This document shows, in pieces, positions 8,978 through 17,510 of a stretch of DNA of 42,437 bases; within the stretch, counting starts at the first letter, position 1, and every line of letters begins with the position of its first letter. The translations under genes and the position numbers were made by a program. The notes beneath the pieces were generated by a model. It saw only the letters and a list, made by a program, of their open reading frames with translations, was not told where the DNA came from and did not search any database. The stretch is from Leptotrichia sp. oral taxon 879 str. F0557 (GTDB taxonomy: Bacteria > Fusobacteriota > Fusobacteriia > Fusobacteriales > Leptotrichiaceae), in the NCBI RefSeq assembly GCF_000469385.1, contig NZ_KI271295.1:1-42437 (forward strand), in the 5' to 3' direction.

Positions 8978-9007
8978 TGTAAAAATCATACAATTTAAAT
9001 TTTTACA
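8978..9007 (+). other. A/T hairpin between nadV and tpx
   Basis: TGTAAAAAT (8978-8986) pairs with ATTTTTACA (8999-9007) around a 12-nt loop. The stem is A+T-only apart from one G-C pair, and no clear T-run follows, so it is at best a weak terminator. The tpx start lies 33 nt downstream. Confidence 0.3.
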
Positions 9008-9039
9008 AACGATGGATAAAATTACGAAAGAAGGAAAAA

Positions 9040-9690
9040 ATGAAAAAAATATTATTATTAGGAGCAGCTGCAGTAGTTCTGGCTGCCTGTGGAAATAAGC
9101 CAAAAACACAAAATGAAACAGGACAGGCAGGACAGAATACAGAATATACACAATATTTGGATACTTTAAAAGCTGATAATAATTTAAAAATTACAATGGG
9201 AAAAGTTCCAATAACAATAGTTGGAAAAGAATTAAAAGTTGGCGATAAAATAAAGGAAGTACCTCTAGTAGTGAATACAAAACTGGAAGAAAAAAATATT
9301 TTTGAAGATAAAAATATAAAAGTAGTTTATACAGCGCCATCGCTTGACACAAAAGTTTGTTCATTGCAGACAAAACAGTTAAATGAAGCAGCAAAAACTC
9401 ATACAAATGTGAAATTTTACTCGGTAACAGTTGATACTCCATTTGCACAGGAAAGATTTTGTACTGCCAATGAAATTAATGGATTAAAAGCAGTTTCTGA
9501 CTTTAAATATCATCAATTTGGTATTCAAAATGGATTTTTCATAAAGGAAAAAGGTCTTTTAACAAGGGCACTTATGATTCTTGATGAAAATAATACTGTA
9601 AAATATATTGAATATGTTTCTGAAGAAGGAAAAGAAGCTGATGTTGAGAAAGCATTGAAATTCTTGGAAAATAATCTGATGAAAAAATAG
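9040..9690 (+). CDS. tpx: lipoprotein-type thiol peroxidase (Tpx)
   Basis: Atypical 2-Cys peroxiredoxin that reduces H2O2 and organic peroxides using thiols. The Tpx core is complete: peroxidatic Cys107 in PSLDTKVCSLQTK, resolving Cys141 in FAQERFC, plus GLLTRALMILDENN. Unlike cytoplasmic Tpx, it begins with a lipoprotein signal peptide and lipobox LAAC (Cys17), followed by a Gln/Asn-rich tether of about 30 residues. It should therefore act at the membrane outside the cytoplasm and need an extracytoplasmic thiol donor, which is not encoded here. The start is the ATG after GAAAGAAGG. Confidence 0.92.
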   Translation: MKKILLLGAAAVVLAACGNKPKTQNETGQAGQNTEYTQYLDTLKADNNLKITMGKVPITIVGKELKVGDKIKEVPLVVNTKLEEKNIFEDKNIKVVYTAPSLDTKVCSLQTKQLNEAAKTHTNVKFYSVTVDTPFAQERFCTANEINGLKAVSDFKYHQFGIQNGFFIKEKGLLTRALMILDENNTVKYIEYVSEEGKEADVEKALKFLENNLMKK

Positions 9691-9739
9691 TATAAAACTA
9701 AAAAACATATTAATTTAGAATACTATAAGAAAATATTTT

Positions 9740-9768
9740 TTGACACACAGAAAAAAATATGCTAACAT
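9740..9768 (+). promoter_or_regulatory. promoter of the glycine-riboswitch transcript
   Basis: TTGACA (9740-9745), a 17-bp spacer and TAACAT (9763-9768), with an extended -10 TG at 9760-9761. It lies 32 nt before the riboswitch and is the best-formed sigma70-type promoter I see in the left part of the window. Confidence 0.75.
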
Positions 9769-9796
9769 ATAGAAAAGTGAATAATTTGGATGAAGG

Positions 9797-9985
9797 TATG
9801 AGGAGAGATTTTGTCTCATTTATAAATTTTGTAAATGTAGAATAAAACACCGAAGAAGTGACTCTTTCAGGTAAAAGGACTCATAGTGGACGAGCCTCTG
9901 GAGAGACTGTCTTAAATGATGGCACCGAAGGAGCAAAGGAATTTTTATTCCCTAAACTCTCAGGTAAAAGAACAGAGAATGATAC
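9797..9985 (+). promoter_or_regulatory. tandem glycine riboswitch
   Basis: Two gcvT-type aptamers in series. Aptamer 1 (about 9797-9910) contains ACACCGAAGAAGTGA, CTTTCAGGTAAAAGGAC and the P1 closing GGAGAGACTG. Aptamer 2 (about 9911-9985) contains GGCACCGAAGGAGCAAA and CTCAGGTAAAAGAACAGAGA. These are the conserved glycine-binding cores of the known class. The downstream gene is an alanine/glycine:sodium symporter, a common target. The terminator at 10037 lies between aptamer and gene, so control is probably at transcription termination. The direction (on or off) is not shown by the sequence. Confidence 0.95.
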
Positions 9986-10036
9986 ATATAAAATTATGGA
10001 TTTTATATTTCTTTTTTAATATAAAAGAAATTTTAA

Positions 10037-10078
10037 GAGGTTGTTTTGACTTTATTTAAGTAAAAGACAGCCTTTTTC
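10037..10078 (+). terminator. conditional terminator of the glycine riboswitch
   Basis: AGAGGTTGTTTTGACTT pairs imperfectly (with G-U pairs and a bulge) with AAGTAAAAGACAGCCT, then TTTTTCTTT. It is placed between the second aptamer and the symporter gene, as expected for the expression platform. Confidence 0.7.
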
Positions 10079-10169
10079 TTTGATTTATAATAAAATTTGT
10101 ATTAAAACGCTTTAAACTTTTCTATCCATTCTAAAATTCAAAAATAAAAAACGAAGGAGAAGGATTTAG

Positions 10170-11513
10170 ATGTTAGAAATTATTAAAAATTTTAATGAAT
10201 TTTTTTGGGGAGTTATTTTAATTGTTTTGTTAGTTGGAACGGGAGTATTTTATACATTTCGACTAAAATTTATTCAAGTTAGGGAGTTTAAAAGCGGTTT
10301 GAAACAGTTGACGAGCGGATTTGACTTGAGCGGAGAAAAGGCGGATAATAACGGGATGTCGTCGTTTCAAGCTTTAGCAACGGCTATTGCGGCGCAAGTT
10401 GGAACAGGAAATCTCGCAGGAGCGGCAACAGCGATTGTATCAGGAGGACCAGGTGCAATATTCTGGATGTGGATAAGTGCATTTTTTGGAATGGCAACTA
10501 TCTATTCAGAAGCTGTATTAAGTCAGATTTTTAAACAGAAAAAAGATGGAGAAATGACAGGAGGTCCAGCCTATTACATTGAAACATTATTTAATGGAGG
10601 AAAGGCAGCCAAATTTTTAGCAGGATTTTTTGCAGTTTCGTGCGTGTTATCGTTAGGATTCATGGGAAATGCGGTTCAGGCAAATTCAGTAGGAGATGCT
10701 TTTCATAACGCTTTTCATGTTCCGACTATTATAACAGGTATATTTTTGGCAATTTTATCCGGATTTATATTTTTTGGAGGAGTGAAGAGGATTGCTTCGG
10801 TTACTGAGAAAATAGTACCTATTATGGCGGTTTTATACGTTGTTATATGTGTGCTTATTATTGGGCTAAATATTGGAAATGCAGGCTTGGCATTTAAGGC
10901 AATTTTTGTAAATGCTTTTTCTACAAAGGCTGTTTTAGGTGGATTTTTAGGAATGGGAATAAAAAAAGCAATAAGATTTGGGGTAGCAAGGGGGCTGTTT
11001 TCAAATGAGGCTGGAATGGGTTCAACTCCACATGCTCACGCAATTGCAAAGGTTAAAAATCCTGAAGATCAAGGGCACGTTGCAATTGTTACAGTTTTTA
11101 TTGACACTTTTGTAATTTTGACATTGTCAGCATTAGTAATTTTGATTGCAGACGGAAAAGCAGATGGAACTGGGATTTCATTGACACAGCACGCATTTCA
11201 CGCAGTATTGGGGCATTTTGGAGTAATATTTGTTGCTATTGCGTTATTCTTTTTCGCTTTTTCTACTATAATTGGATGGTATTTCTTTGGAGAAGCCAAT
11301 GTGAAATATCTGTTTGGTAAAAAAGCGCTTAATATTTATAGAATTTTAGTAATGATTTGCATAATTGCCGGCTCACTTCAAAAAGTTGATTTAGTGTGGG
11401 AACTTGCGGATATGTTTAACGGACTTATGGTAATTCCAAATTTGATAGCATTGATTGGATTGCGTAATCTGGTAGTAGAAGTTACGAAGAAAGATCCGCT
11501 ATTAAAAGATTAG
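10170..11513 (+). CDS. alanine/glycine:cation symporter (AGCS family)
   Basis: Integral membrane protein of 447 aa with about 11 hydrophobic segments that imports alanine or glycine with Na+. AGCS signatures include ATAIAAQVGTGNLAGAATAIVSGGPGA written here as two overlapping blocks (ATAIAAQVGTGNLAG at about 70-84, IVSGGPGAIFWMW at about 88-100), TGGPAYYIE, FSNEAGMGSTPHAHA and FSTIIGWYFFGE. The length matches DagA/AlsT/GlyP proteins. The glycine riboswitch in the leader suggests glycine is a physiological substrate. The start has GAAGGAGAAGG upstream. It is monocistronic and ends at a bidirectional terminator. Confidence 0.96.
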   Translation: MLEIIKNFNEFFWGVILIVLLVGTGVFYTFRLKFIQVREFKSGLKQLTSGFDLSGEKADNNGMSSFQALATAIAAQVGTGNLAGAATAIVSGGPGAIFWMWISAFFGMATIYSEAVLSQIFKQKKDGEMTGGPAYYIETLFNGGKAAKFLAGFFAVSCVLSLGFMGNAVQANSVGDAFHNAFHVPTIITGIFLAILSGFIFFGGVKRIASVTEKIVPIMAVLYVVICVLIIGLNIGNAGLAFKAIFVNAFSTKAVLGGFLGMGIKKAIRFGVARGLFSNEAGMGSTPHAHAIAKVKNPEDQGHVAIVTVFIDTFVILTLSALVILIADGKADGTGISLTQHAFHAVLGHFGVIFVAIALFFFAFSTIIGWYFFGEANVKYLFGKKALNIYRILVMICIIAGSLQKVDLVWELADMFNGLMVIPNLIALIGLRNLVVEVTKKDPLLKD

Positions 11514-11525
11514 ATAGTTAATAAA

Positions 11526-11570
11526 AATACTCAAACTGCAAAAATAAAATCTGTAGTCTGAGTATTTTTT
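11526..11570. terminator. bidirectional terminator between symporter and ABC genes
   Basis: AATACTCAAACTGCA pairs with TGTAGTCTGAGTATT, with an A-run on the left and a T-run on the right. It separates the + strand symporter from the convergent minus-strand ABC genes and can serve both. Confidence 0.85.
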
Positions 11571-11575
11571 ATTGT

Positions 11576-13315
11576 TTAAATCAGTTCAAATTCTGACTGT
11601 GCCTTTTCCATTTCAATGTACATTTTGTAATACCGCCCTTTATTTTTCATAAGCTGCTCATGATTTCCGATTTCTTCGATTATTCCGTCGGACATAACGA
11701 TAATTTTGTCATAATCTTTTATTGTATTGAGTTTATGGGCGATTGTAATTACAGTTTTATTTTTTGTAAGAATATTGAGCGATTTTCTTATTTCGTATTC
11801 ATTGTCGGCATCAAGGGAAGCTGTGGCTTCATCGACTAGGATAATTGGAGTGTCTTTTAATAAGGCTCTTGCGATTGAAATTCTCTGTTTTTCTCCGCCA
11901 GATAAGGTAGAGCCACCTTCTCCGATTACAGTGTCGTATCCATTTTCACTTTCCATTATAAAATCATGACAATTGGCATTTTTAGCCGCATTTATTACCT
12001 CTTCCCTTGTAGCCTTTGGTTTTCCAAGTCTTATATTATTTTCAAAAGTGTCATTTACCAAGTAGACATCTTGAAAAATCATGCTTATATTCGTAAGCAG
12101 CTCTTCAGGATATATTTTTTGGATATTTATTCCACCAATGGTAATTTCGCCAGACTGGCAGTCCCAGAATCTTGCAATAAGGCTGGTAACGGTTGTCTTT
12201 CCAGAACCTGATGAACCGACTAGGGCAGTTTTTGTCCCCTGTTTTGCTTCAAAAGTGATGTTTTTTAGGACAGGAGTATCTTTTTCATAAGAAAAACTTA
12301 CATTCTGGAATTTTATATCGTAATTTGGTAAAGTAACTTTTTCAAGTTCATAGGAAATTTCCTTTTCATTATGCACATTTATCAGTTTATCTGTGGCAAG
12401 TTTCAAGTATTGGATAAAAGTATATTGTGTAGAAAAGGCTTTTAGCACGTTTGAAAGTGAAAGTCCAATAATTATGTATGAAAAAAATTCTACTTTATTA
12501 ATGGAAGAAGCCATAAAAAGTTGTGTAGACACAAGCAGAAGCAAGGCAAAGGAAATATCCGTAATAAGCTGAAAAATCATAACATAAGGGGCAAGAGCAA
12601 TTTCAGTTTTTATACTTTCCCTTTTCAAATCATTAAAGCTGTCCTTTAATCTTTTAAATCGTTTCCCAGTCAGATTATATGCTTTAAAAAGTTCCATTCC
12701 AGCAATATATTCCACCATCCGTGAAACAACATTATCCATAGTATGCTTCTTTTTCAATGCTATTTTTGCACCTTTTTTCGTTCCCAGAATGACAAATACT
12801 AATCCAGTTAGCGAGATTATTAGTTGCAATATGGCAAGTAGGGGAGAAATTGCAAATATAATTAAAAGAAGATAAATTATCAGTATAGATAACTTTATAA
12901 TTTCTGATGTGCTATGAGTTATAACCTGCTCAAAATCTTGTAAATCATTTGTCATAATATTAATAATATTCCCAATATTGTGACTGTTAAAGTATCCCAA
13001 ATTCAAGTTTCTCAGATGATCCCCCATCCTGATTCTCAAATCCTGAATAATTTTAGCCCCCTCACTTTGAATCCCGATATATCCGATACGATTTAATATA
13101 AATCTGCAAATAATTGCAAAAATCATAATAAAAGTATAGATTATCAACTTTTCCATCGTAAAATTATTATTCATCAAATCAATAATTGTAAAATAAAACA
13201 TTGCATAGTTCATCATATAAAATATAGCATCTATTGTTAGAAAAAGCATTGGCTTTTTAAGGTTTTTATATTTATTTCCAGCAAGAGTTTTTATATTTCT
13301 AATATCGTTAATCAT
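11576..13315 (-). CDS. ABC exporter half-transporter, second gene of pair
   Basis: A 579-aa fused transporter: six-helix type I exporter membrane domain (about 20-310) and an ATPase domain. Walker A is GSSGSGKTT, then the Q-loop IFQDVYLVND, signature LSGGEKQRIS, Walker B IILVDEATASLD and H-loop IAHKL, all intact. GTG 13324 would add three residues, but ATG 13315 is better spaced from the AGGGGG site. It begins 12 nt after the stop of the upstream ABC gene, and the two probably form a heterodimer like the LmrCD or YbtPQ/IrtAB types. The substrate cannot be told from sequence. The neighbouring methyltransferase recurs beside such pairs in my recollection. Confidence 0.93.
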   Translation of the reverse strand: MINDIRNIKTLAGNKYKNLKKPMLFLTIDAIFYMMNYAMFYFTIIDLMNNNFTMEKLIIYTFIMIFAIICRFILNRIGYIGIQSEGAKIIQDLRIRMGDHLRNLNLGYFNSHNIGNIINIMTNDLQDFEQVITHSTSEIIKLSILIIYLLLIIFAISPLLAILQLIISLTGLVFVILGTKKGAKIALKKKHTMDNVVSRMVEYIAGMELFKAYNLTGKRFKRLKDSFNDLKRESIKTEIALAPYVMIFQLITDISFALLLLVSTQLFMASSINKVEFFSYIIIGLSLSNVLKAFSTQYTFIQYLKLATDKLINVHNEKEISYELEKVTLPNYDIKFQNVSFSYEKDTPVLKNITFEAKQGTKTALVGSSGSGKTTVTSLIARFWDCQSGEITIGGINIQKIYPEELLTNISMIFQDVYLVNDTFENNIRLGKPKATREEVINAAKNANCHDFIMESENGYDTVIGEGGSTLSGGEKQRISIARALLKDTPIILVDEATASLDADNEYEIRKSLNILTKNKTVITIAHKLNTIKDYDKIIVMSDGIIEEIGNHEQLMKNKGRYYKMYIEMEKAQSEFELI

Positions 13316-13327
13316 TGTCTGCACCCC

Positions 13328-15064
13328 CTAAATTTCCTTATTTTCCATTAAATCATTATCGCTATATAAATTCCACAAATGCCAGTATTCTGACTTGTTT
13401 TGCAGAAGCTCCTTGTGAGTACCTTGCTCGGTAATACGTCCTTTATTCATTACAACGATATTATCGGCATTTTTTATTGTGTAAAGCCTGTGAGCAATGA
13501 TAATGGCAGTTTTCCCTTTTAACAAAGTACGTAAAGCCTCCTGAATTTTGGCTTCGTTTTCAATGTCGGAGTAGGAAGTAACTTCGTCTAGCACAATAAT
13601 TGGGGCATTTTTTAAAATGGCACGAGCTATTGAAATTCTCTGTTTTTCTCCACCGCTTAATTTAATTCCGCCTTCACCAATCACAGTTTCATATTTTTGA
13701 GGCAAAGACATTATAAAATCGTGAATTTGTGCCTTTTTTGCCACATTTTCCACTTCTTCCAGCGAATAGTCCTTTCCCATTCTTATATTCTCAAAAATAG
13801 TATCGTGAAGCATAAACGTATCCTGAAAAACAAACGAAACATTGTCAGCCAATCCTGTGTAAGCAAAATCCTTAATATCAGTTTCATCAATTGTTATTTT
13901 TCCGCTATTTATATCCCAAAATCTTCCAAGCAGAAGTCCTATCGTTGTTTTTCCTGAGCCAGAAGGCCCTACAAGTGCAGTTGAAGTTCCAGCCTTTATT
14001 TCCAAGGAAAAATCATTTATAACATTTTTATTTTTATATGCGAAATTTACATTTTTATATTTTATATAACCTGAAAAATTAGAAGGAAAATTTACACTTC
14101 CAGATTTTTGCTCCTGTTCCCCATTGATTTCCATAATTTTCCCTAATCCTTTAGTTAATGCGGAAAGATGGTGTGCCAAGTCAAATAATGACTTTAATGA
14201 GCTTAAAAAAATTGTACTCATTAAAATAAATAAAATGTACGCAGATACTGAAATTTGATTATAAAACAGCATAAGTCCGCCAACAGGAATAATGAAAAGC
14301 AACCCCGAATCAGTCAGACAGAGAAAAATTGAATAAAACGGAACACTTAATTCTGTAAGCTCAATCCAGTAATCCGCATATTCCTGAGTAATATCCCGAT
14401 AATCCTTGAAGGATTTAGCAGTAAGGTTAAACGCTTTCATAACGTTCATTGCATTTATGTATTCCATAATAGTAGCGTTTAAGTTTGCAAGAAGAGTATA
14501 ATAATGTTCTACACGACTCCCATAACTTTGAAACATTTTTCCTTGTGCCATTATGCTCAAAATAATTGGAATAAATAAAACAAGTGTCAATTTCCAGTTA
14601 AAGTAAATCATAATCCCCAAAAATATTATCGGAGTTACAAGTGCCGATGACAAATCTGGAATCTGATGTGCAATAAAAAGTTCCAATTTTTCTATATCCT
14701 CATTAATAATCTTTTTTAGTTTTCCAGACATATTTTTCTTAAAAAATCCCATATTCAGCTTTGACAAATGCTCAATCAAATCAATTCGAATTTTGTACAA
14801 AATCGAAAAAGCTGCAATATGTGAAAAAACACCTGATAAAATTTGCATAATTATTTTTACAATTATAAAAAATATCGCAATAAATACACAGAACTTTATT
14901 TTCAAATAATCAATATTTGTTTTAAAAAGTTCTAGAACAATCTGATACACAAGAAGATAAGGCACAGCAGACAATATTGTACCGATTATACTGAATATTG
15001 CTGAAAAAATCAGCTTTATCCTATGTTTACCAGATAGACTTAGCAAGTATTTCAATTCTTTCAT
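13328..15064 (-). CDS. ABC exporter half-transporter, first gene of pair
   Basis: A 578-aa ABC half-transporter: six-helix membrane domain, then an ATPase with Walker A GPSGSGKTT, Q-loop VFQDTFMLHD, signature LSGGEKQRISIARAIL, Walker B IIVLDEVTSYSD and H-loop IAHRL. The D-loop SYSDIENE replaces the usual SALD, a variant I associate with siderophore-type and multidrug heterodimers. An in-frame ATG at 15082 exists, but GGAGGAG sits 5 nt before ATG 15064 and decides the start. It is cotranscribed with the following ABC gene. Confidence 0.93.
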   Translation of the reverse strand: MKELKYLLSLSGKHRIKLIFSAIFSIIGTILSAVPYLLVYQIVLELFKTNIDYLKIKFCVFIAIFFIIVKIIMQILSGVFSHIAAFSILYKIRIDLIEHLSKLNMGFFKKNMSGKLKKIINEDIEKLELFIAHQIPDLSSALVTPIIFLGIMIYFNWKLTLVLFIPIILSIMAQGKMFQSYGSRVEHYYTLLANLNATIMEYINAMNVMKAFNLTAKSFKDYRDITQEYADYWIELTELSVPFYSIFLCLTDSGLLFIIPVGGLMLFYNQISVSAYILFILMSTIFLSSLKSLFDLAHHLSALTKGLGKIMEINGEQEQKSGSVNFPSNFSGYIKYKNVNFAYKNKNVINDFSLEIKAGTSTALVGPSGSGKTTIGLLLGRFWDINSGKITIDETDIKDFAYTGLADNVSFVFQDTFMLHDTIFENIRMGKDYSLEEVENVAKKAQIHDFIMSLPQKYETVIGEGGIKLSGGEKQRISIARAILKNAPIIVLDEVTSYSDIENEAKIQEALRTLLKGKTAIIIAHRLYTIKNADNIVVMNKGRITEQGTHKELLQNKSEYWHLWNLYSDNDLMENKEI

Positions 15065-15111
15065 AATAACTCCTCCATTCATTTGTTTATAAAGGACTTT
15101 CTTTTAACAGA

Positions 15112-15139
15112 ATTTTACTTGAAAATCATTTTAGTTGAA
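15112..15139 (-). promoter_or_regulatory. possible promoter of the ABC pair
   Basis: On the minus strand, TTCAAC (15139-15134), a 16-bp spacer and TAAAAT (15117-15112), about 50 nt before the ABC start codon. In DNA this A+T-rich such matches arise by chance, so the call is weak. Confidence 0.3.
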
Positions 15140-15298
15140 TTAATAAATTTAGAAATGTCGTGATTTTTGGAATAAAAACGATAGTTTCCTCTTTTTTTCT
15201 AATTAAGAGAAAAAACTAAAAAATATAATAAAAATTTTTATTAACAAAGAATTACTAAATTTAAATGAAAACCATAATCTAAAGACTGAAGAAAAAAA

Positions 15299-16096
15299 TT
15301 AAAATTTTTCAAAAGTATAGATTCCTAGTCTGTTATTAACAATATAGAAGAACGGAATAAATAATTTTTTCCATCCAGGAAGATGCAATTTCATTTCATC
15401 GGTAAAATTAATAAGTCCAGTTTGCTTTAATTTTGGATTTAATTTTACAACTTCACTTCCATCCTTTACTCCCCATTTAAAAGTTGCGTTCATATTTTTT
15501 AGTACGTCGTGATGTTTTGTCGCTTTTACTGTTCCTTTGTAAAGCAAGTCAAATTGGGCTTCAAAAGAATCAAAACTGTCAGTCAGCATTTCCAAAAACT
15601 CTCTAATTTGTTTTTCCTCAAAATACATGAGAACACCTTCTGAAATGATAAGCAGTTTTTTACCATTTAACTTAATTTCCTTAGTCCAGCTCGAATCAAA
15701 TGCCGATTTTGGAATGTCAGTAACCCTTTCATTAGGCTCAAAAAATAATTTTCTTTCTTCAATCACTTCAGGCAAGTCAAGGTTATACCATCGTATTTTC
15801 CCATTGTCAACTCTTAAAAATCGTGTATCAAGACCGCTTCCTATAGAGACAATCACACAATCTGGATATTTTTCCATAAATTTTCTTACTTGATTATCCA
15901 TGACTTTTGCACGTGACAGAATTCCATAGTATGAAGCCCACGCTTTTTCAAATTTTGAAAAATCATAATTCAGCTGCGAAAAAATCTCGAAAGATTTTTT
16001 GTCATTTAAAATTGGATTTCTGCTTTTAGCATCTTTTGCACGTGCATATAAGGTAACAAGCATAGTTTCAGAAACATTGTCAAGTTTTATTCCCAT
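15299..16096 (-). CDS. class I SAM-dependent methyltransferase, LCMT/PPM1 type
   Basis: A 265-aa methyltransferase of the leucine carboxyl methyltransferase-like family. Landmarks are the N-terminal ETMLVTLYARAKDAKS, the SAM loop VIVSIGSGLDTRFLRVDN, YNLDLPEVIEERKLFF and LLIISEGVLMYFEEKQI. The start is ATG 16096, eight nt after AAGGAGG; a longer in-frame ORF to 16168 has no ribosome site. Bacterial members methylate small molecules in secondary metabolism or have unknown targets. It reads toward the ABC exporter pair with about 235 nt between, so a shared pathway is possible but not shown. The integrative element begins 190 bp upstream. Confidence 0.88.
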   Translation of the reverse strand: MGIKLDNVSETMLVTLYARAKDAKSRNPILNDKKSFEIFSQLNYDFSKFEKAWASYYGILSRAKVMDNQVRKFMEKYPDCVIVSIGSGLDTRFLRVDNGKIRWYNLDLPEVIEERKLFFEPNERVTDIPKSAFDSSWTKEIKLNGKKLLIISEGVLMYFEEKQIREFLEMLTDSFDSFEAQFDLLYKGTVKATKHHDVLKNMNATFKWGVKDGSEVVKLNPKLKQTGLINFTDEMKLHLPGWKKLFIPFFYIVNNRLGIYTFEKF

Positions 16097-16280
16097 AACA
16101 TGTTCCTCCTTATCATAAAAATTTTGATTATCAAAGTATCTAATAGAATTATACCCGCATTTATTCAAAATGCAAGTTTTATTTAAAAAATAAAAATAGC
16201 TATTAAACTGTTAAAATCATATAAATTTGGTATTTGAAACCAATAATTATAATCGTAAGCCTATTTATATAAAGGAAAAT

Positions 16281-16307
16281 TGATTGAAAAATAGCCTGAA
16301 TTATGGT
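16281..16307 (+). other. attL: left attachment site
   Basis: The core AAAATAGCCTGAATTATGGT (16288-16307) is repeated exactly at 24503-24522. Including six flanking bases, the match is 26 of 27. To the right the core continues as TATTTT, making an imperfect palindrome (AAAATAGCC ... GGTTATTTT), the usual form of a tyrosine-recombinase core with two arm half-sites. The integrase gene lies 70 bp inside. Confidence 0.85.
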
Positions 16308-16348
16308 TATTTTATTTTTTCTCCTTTTTACAGGGGTCTCAAAAATAG

Positions 16349-16370
16349 TTTGTTACATACCTGTTACATA
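16349..16370 (+). repeat. integrase arm-type direct repeat, left copy
   Basis: A 22-bp sequence identical to 24380-24401. Internally it is two copies of TGTTACATA separated by CC. It lies 42 bp inside attL, as expected for an integrase arm-binding site. Confidence 0.7.
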
Positions 16371-16375
16371 GAGCA

Positions 16376-17404
16376 TTAATTTATTTTTTCCAATTCTTTT
16401 CTCATCTTTTCAATATTGGTATGTGTATATCTCTTAGTCATGCTTATATTGGTATGCCCTATTATTCCAGTTATTGCAGTTTCATTATCTGATACATCAC
16501 TTATCATTGTCGCAAAAGTGTGTCTTGTATCATGTATAGTATGCTCCATTCCAAGCTGTTTCATTATGCCCATAAATTCCTTTGTCCTGAAGTTGTTGTA
16601 CTCGTAATAGTTTGATTTTCTCCTGTTGGGTATCAGATACTCCGTTTTGTTTTCCATTCTTTTAATTACGAGCGGGAGTATTTTCGGATGTATGGGGATT
16701 ATTCTGTTCTTACCTGCCTGCGTTTTGCTTCCACCGATAATTATGTTCTGCTCCAGATTTACATTTATTTTTTGAAGTTTTAAAAGCTCATTTATTCTCA
16801 TGCCGGTATAGATTAATATTAAAATTACGTCAGCATATTCCAGTTCGTTAATATTTTCCCAAAGTAATTCTATCTCTTCATCTGTAAATACTTTTCTTTC
16901 TATTTTGGGCTTATGCTTAGGCAGTTTTATAAATTCGCTGTAGTCCTTGACTATTATATCCATTTCCATTGCGTCTTTGAACAGCATTCTAATAAAGGAT
17001 TTTATATTTTTTAAAGTTCCTGTGGATAAATGGTTTAGACTGCTTATAAAATTCTGAAGTTCTAATGTTCTTATATCTTTCATTCGTTTATTGCATAATG
17101 GCTTTAAATAGTTGTACCACACTTTATATGATTTTTGACTTGATTTTTCAACCAAGCATTTTTTGTTTCGCATAAACCTGTCCATTACTTCCTTGAGGGT
17201 TATGCCATCCAAACTAATATCATACGGATTTTCATTATAGTCAGCAAGGGCCTTTATTGCTTTAGTCTGAGTTTCATAATAGCCCAGCGTTTTCATTATC
17301 TGTCTGCCTTCCATATCAAAACCTGTCGTAATTCTCACTATATACGGCCTTCTTCTTTTTCCACTTAATTTTGATACACTTCCGTATCCGTTTGGGTTTT
17401 TCAT
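16376..17404 (-). CDS. int: tyrosine-type site-specific integrase
   Basis: A 342-aa phage-type integrase that should insert and excise the element at the att cores. It has an N-terminal arm-binding domain (GYGSVSKLSGKRRRPYIVRIT), a SAM-like core-binding domain (about 65-160) and a catalytic domain. Catalytic residues are Arg in YTGMRINELL, HxxR in IHDTRHTFATM, His in GHTNISMT and Tyr in KRYTHT. The start ATG 17404 fits homologues; a TTG at 17428 would add eight residues. AAGGGAAGTGG precedes it. It is the last gene of the leftward module, a common place for int next to attL. Confidence 0.96.
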   Translation of the reverse strand: MKNPNGYGSVSKLSGKRRRPYIVRITTGFDMEGRQIMKTLGYYETQTKAIKALADYNENPYDISLDGITLKEVMDRFMRNKKCLVEKSSQKSYKVWYNYLKPLCNKRMKDIRTLELQNFISSLNHLSTGTLKNIKSFIRMLFKDAMEMDIIVKDYSEFIKLPKHKPKIERKVFTDEEIELLWENINELEYADVILILIYTGMRINELLKLQKINVNLEQNIIIGGSKTQAGKNRIIPIHPKILPLVIKRMENKTEYLIPNRRKSNYYEYNNFRTKEFMGIMKQLGMEHTIHDTRHTFATMISDVSDNETAITGIIGHTNISMTKRYTHTNIEKMRKELEKIN

Positions 17405-17449
17405 ATTATACCACTTCCCTTTAGTCAATTACTGTGATATAATTCAGTT

Positions 17450-17507
17450 AGTTGGGTGATTATATCACTTTCAAGGGTAGTGCTTTGGTAGAGCCTACCC
17501 CTTTTTT
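17450..17507 (+). ncRNA. predicted small RNA 1 of the element (+ strand)
   Basis: An extended -10, TGATATAAT (17435-17443), precedes about 58 nt ending in a strong terminator. The terminator stem GGGTAG-GCT/AGC-CTACCC (17475-17500) has 9 bp with one bulged T and is followed by six T. A small GTGAT/ATCAC hairpin precedes it. The -35 region is poor (TTCCCT at 17415-17420). No reading frame of useful size lies within it. It is transcribed against the element genes, from the int leader toward the 3' end of the neighbouring gene. The context CTGTGnTATAAT recurs at small RNA 2. Confidence 0.45.
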
Positions 17508-17510
17508 ATT

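Noticed and set aside
11727-12290. + strand ORFs inside the ABC transporter gene
   Set aside because: Antisense to conserved Walker and signature motifs; no independent support.
15226-15245. AT palindrome downstream of the methyltransferase considered as its terminator
   Set aside because: The stem is A+T only and the surroundings are equally A+T-rich; too weak to call.
16281-16307. tRNA or tmRNA gene as the integration target
   Set aside because: Neither flank forms a tRNA; the core matches a promoter spacer instead.
17482-17500. TTGGTAGAGC resembles a tRNA D-arm, suggesting a tRNA fragment at the int leader
   Set aside because: No acceptor, anticodon or T-arm follows; the sequence is fully explained by a terminator hairpin with a T-run.
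17475-17507. Hairpin considered as a terminator of the leftward operon before int
   Set aside because: On the minus strand the hairpin is followed by TTGAAAG, not a T-run; it works as a terminator only in the + direction.
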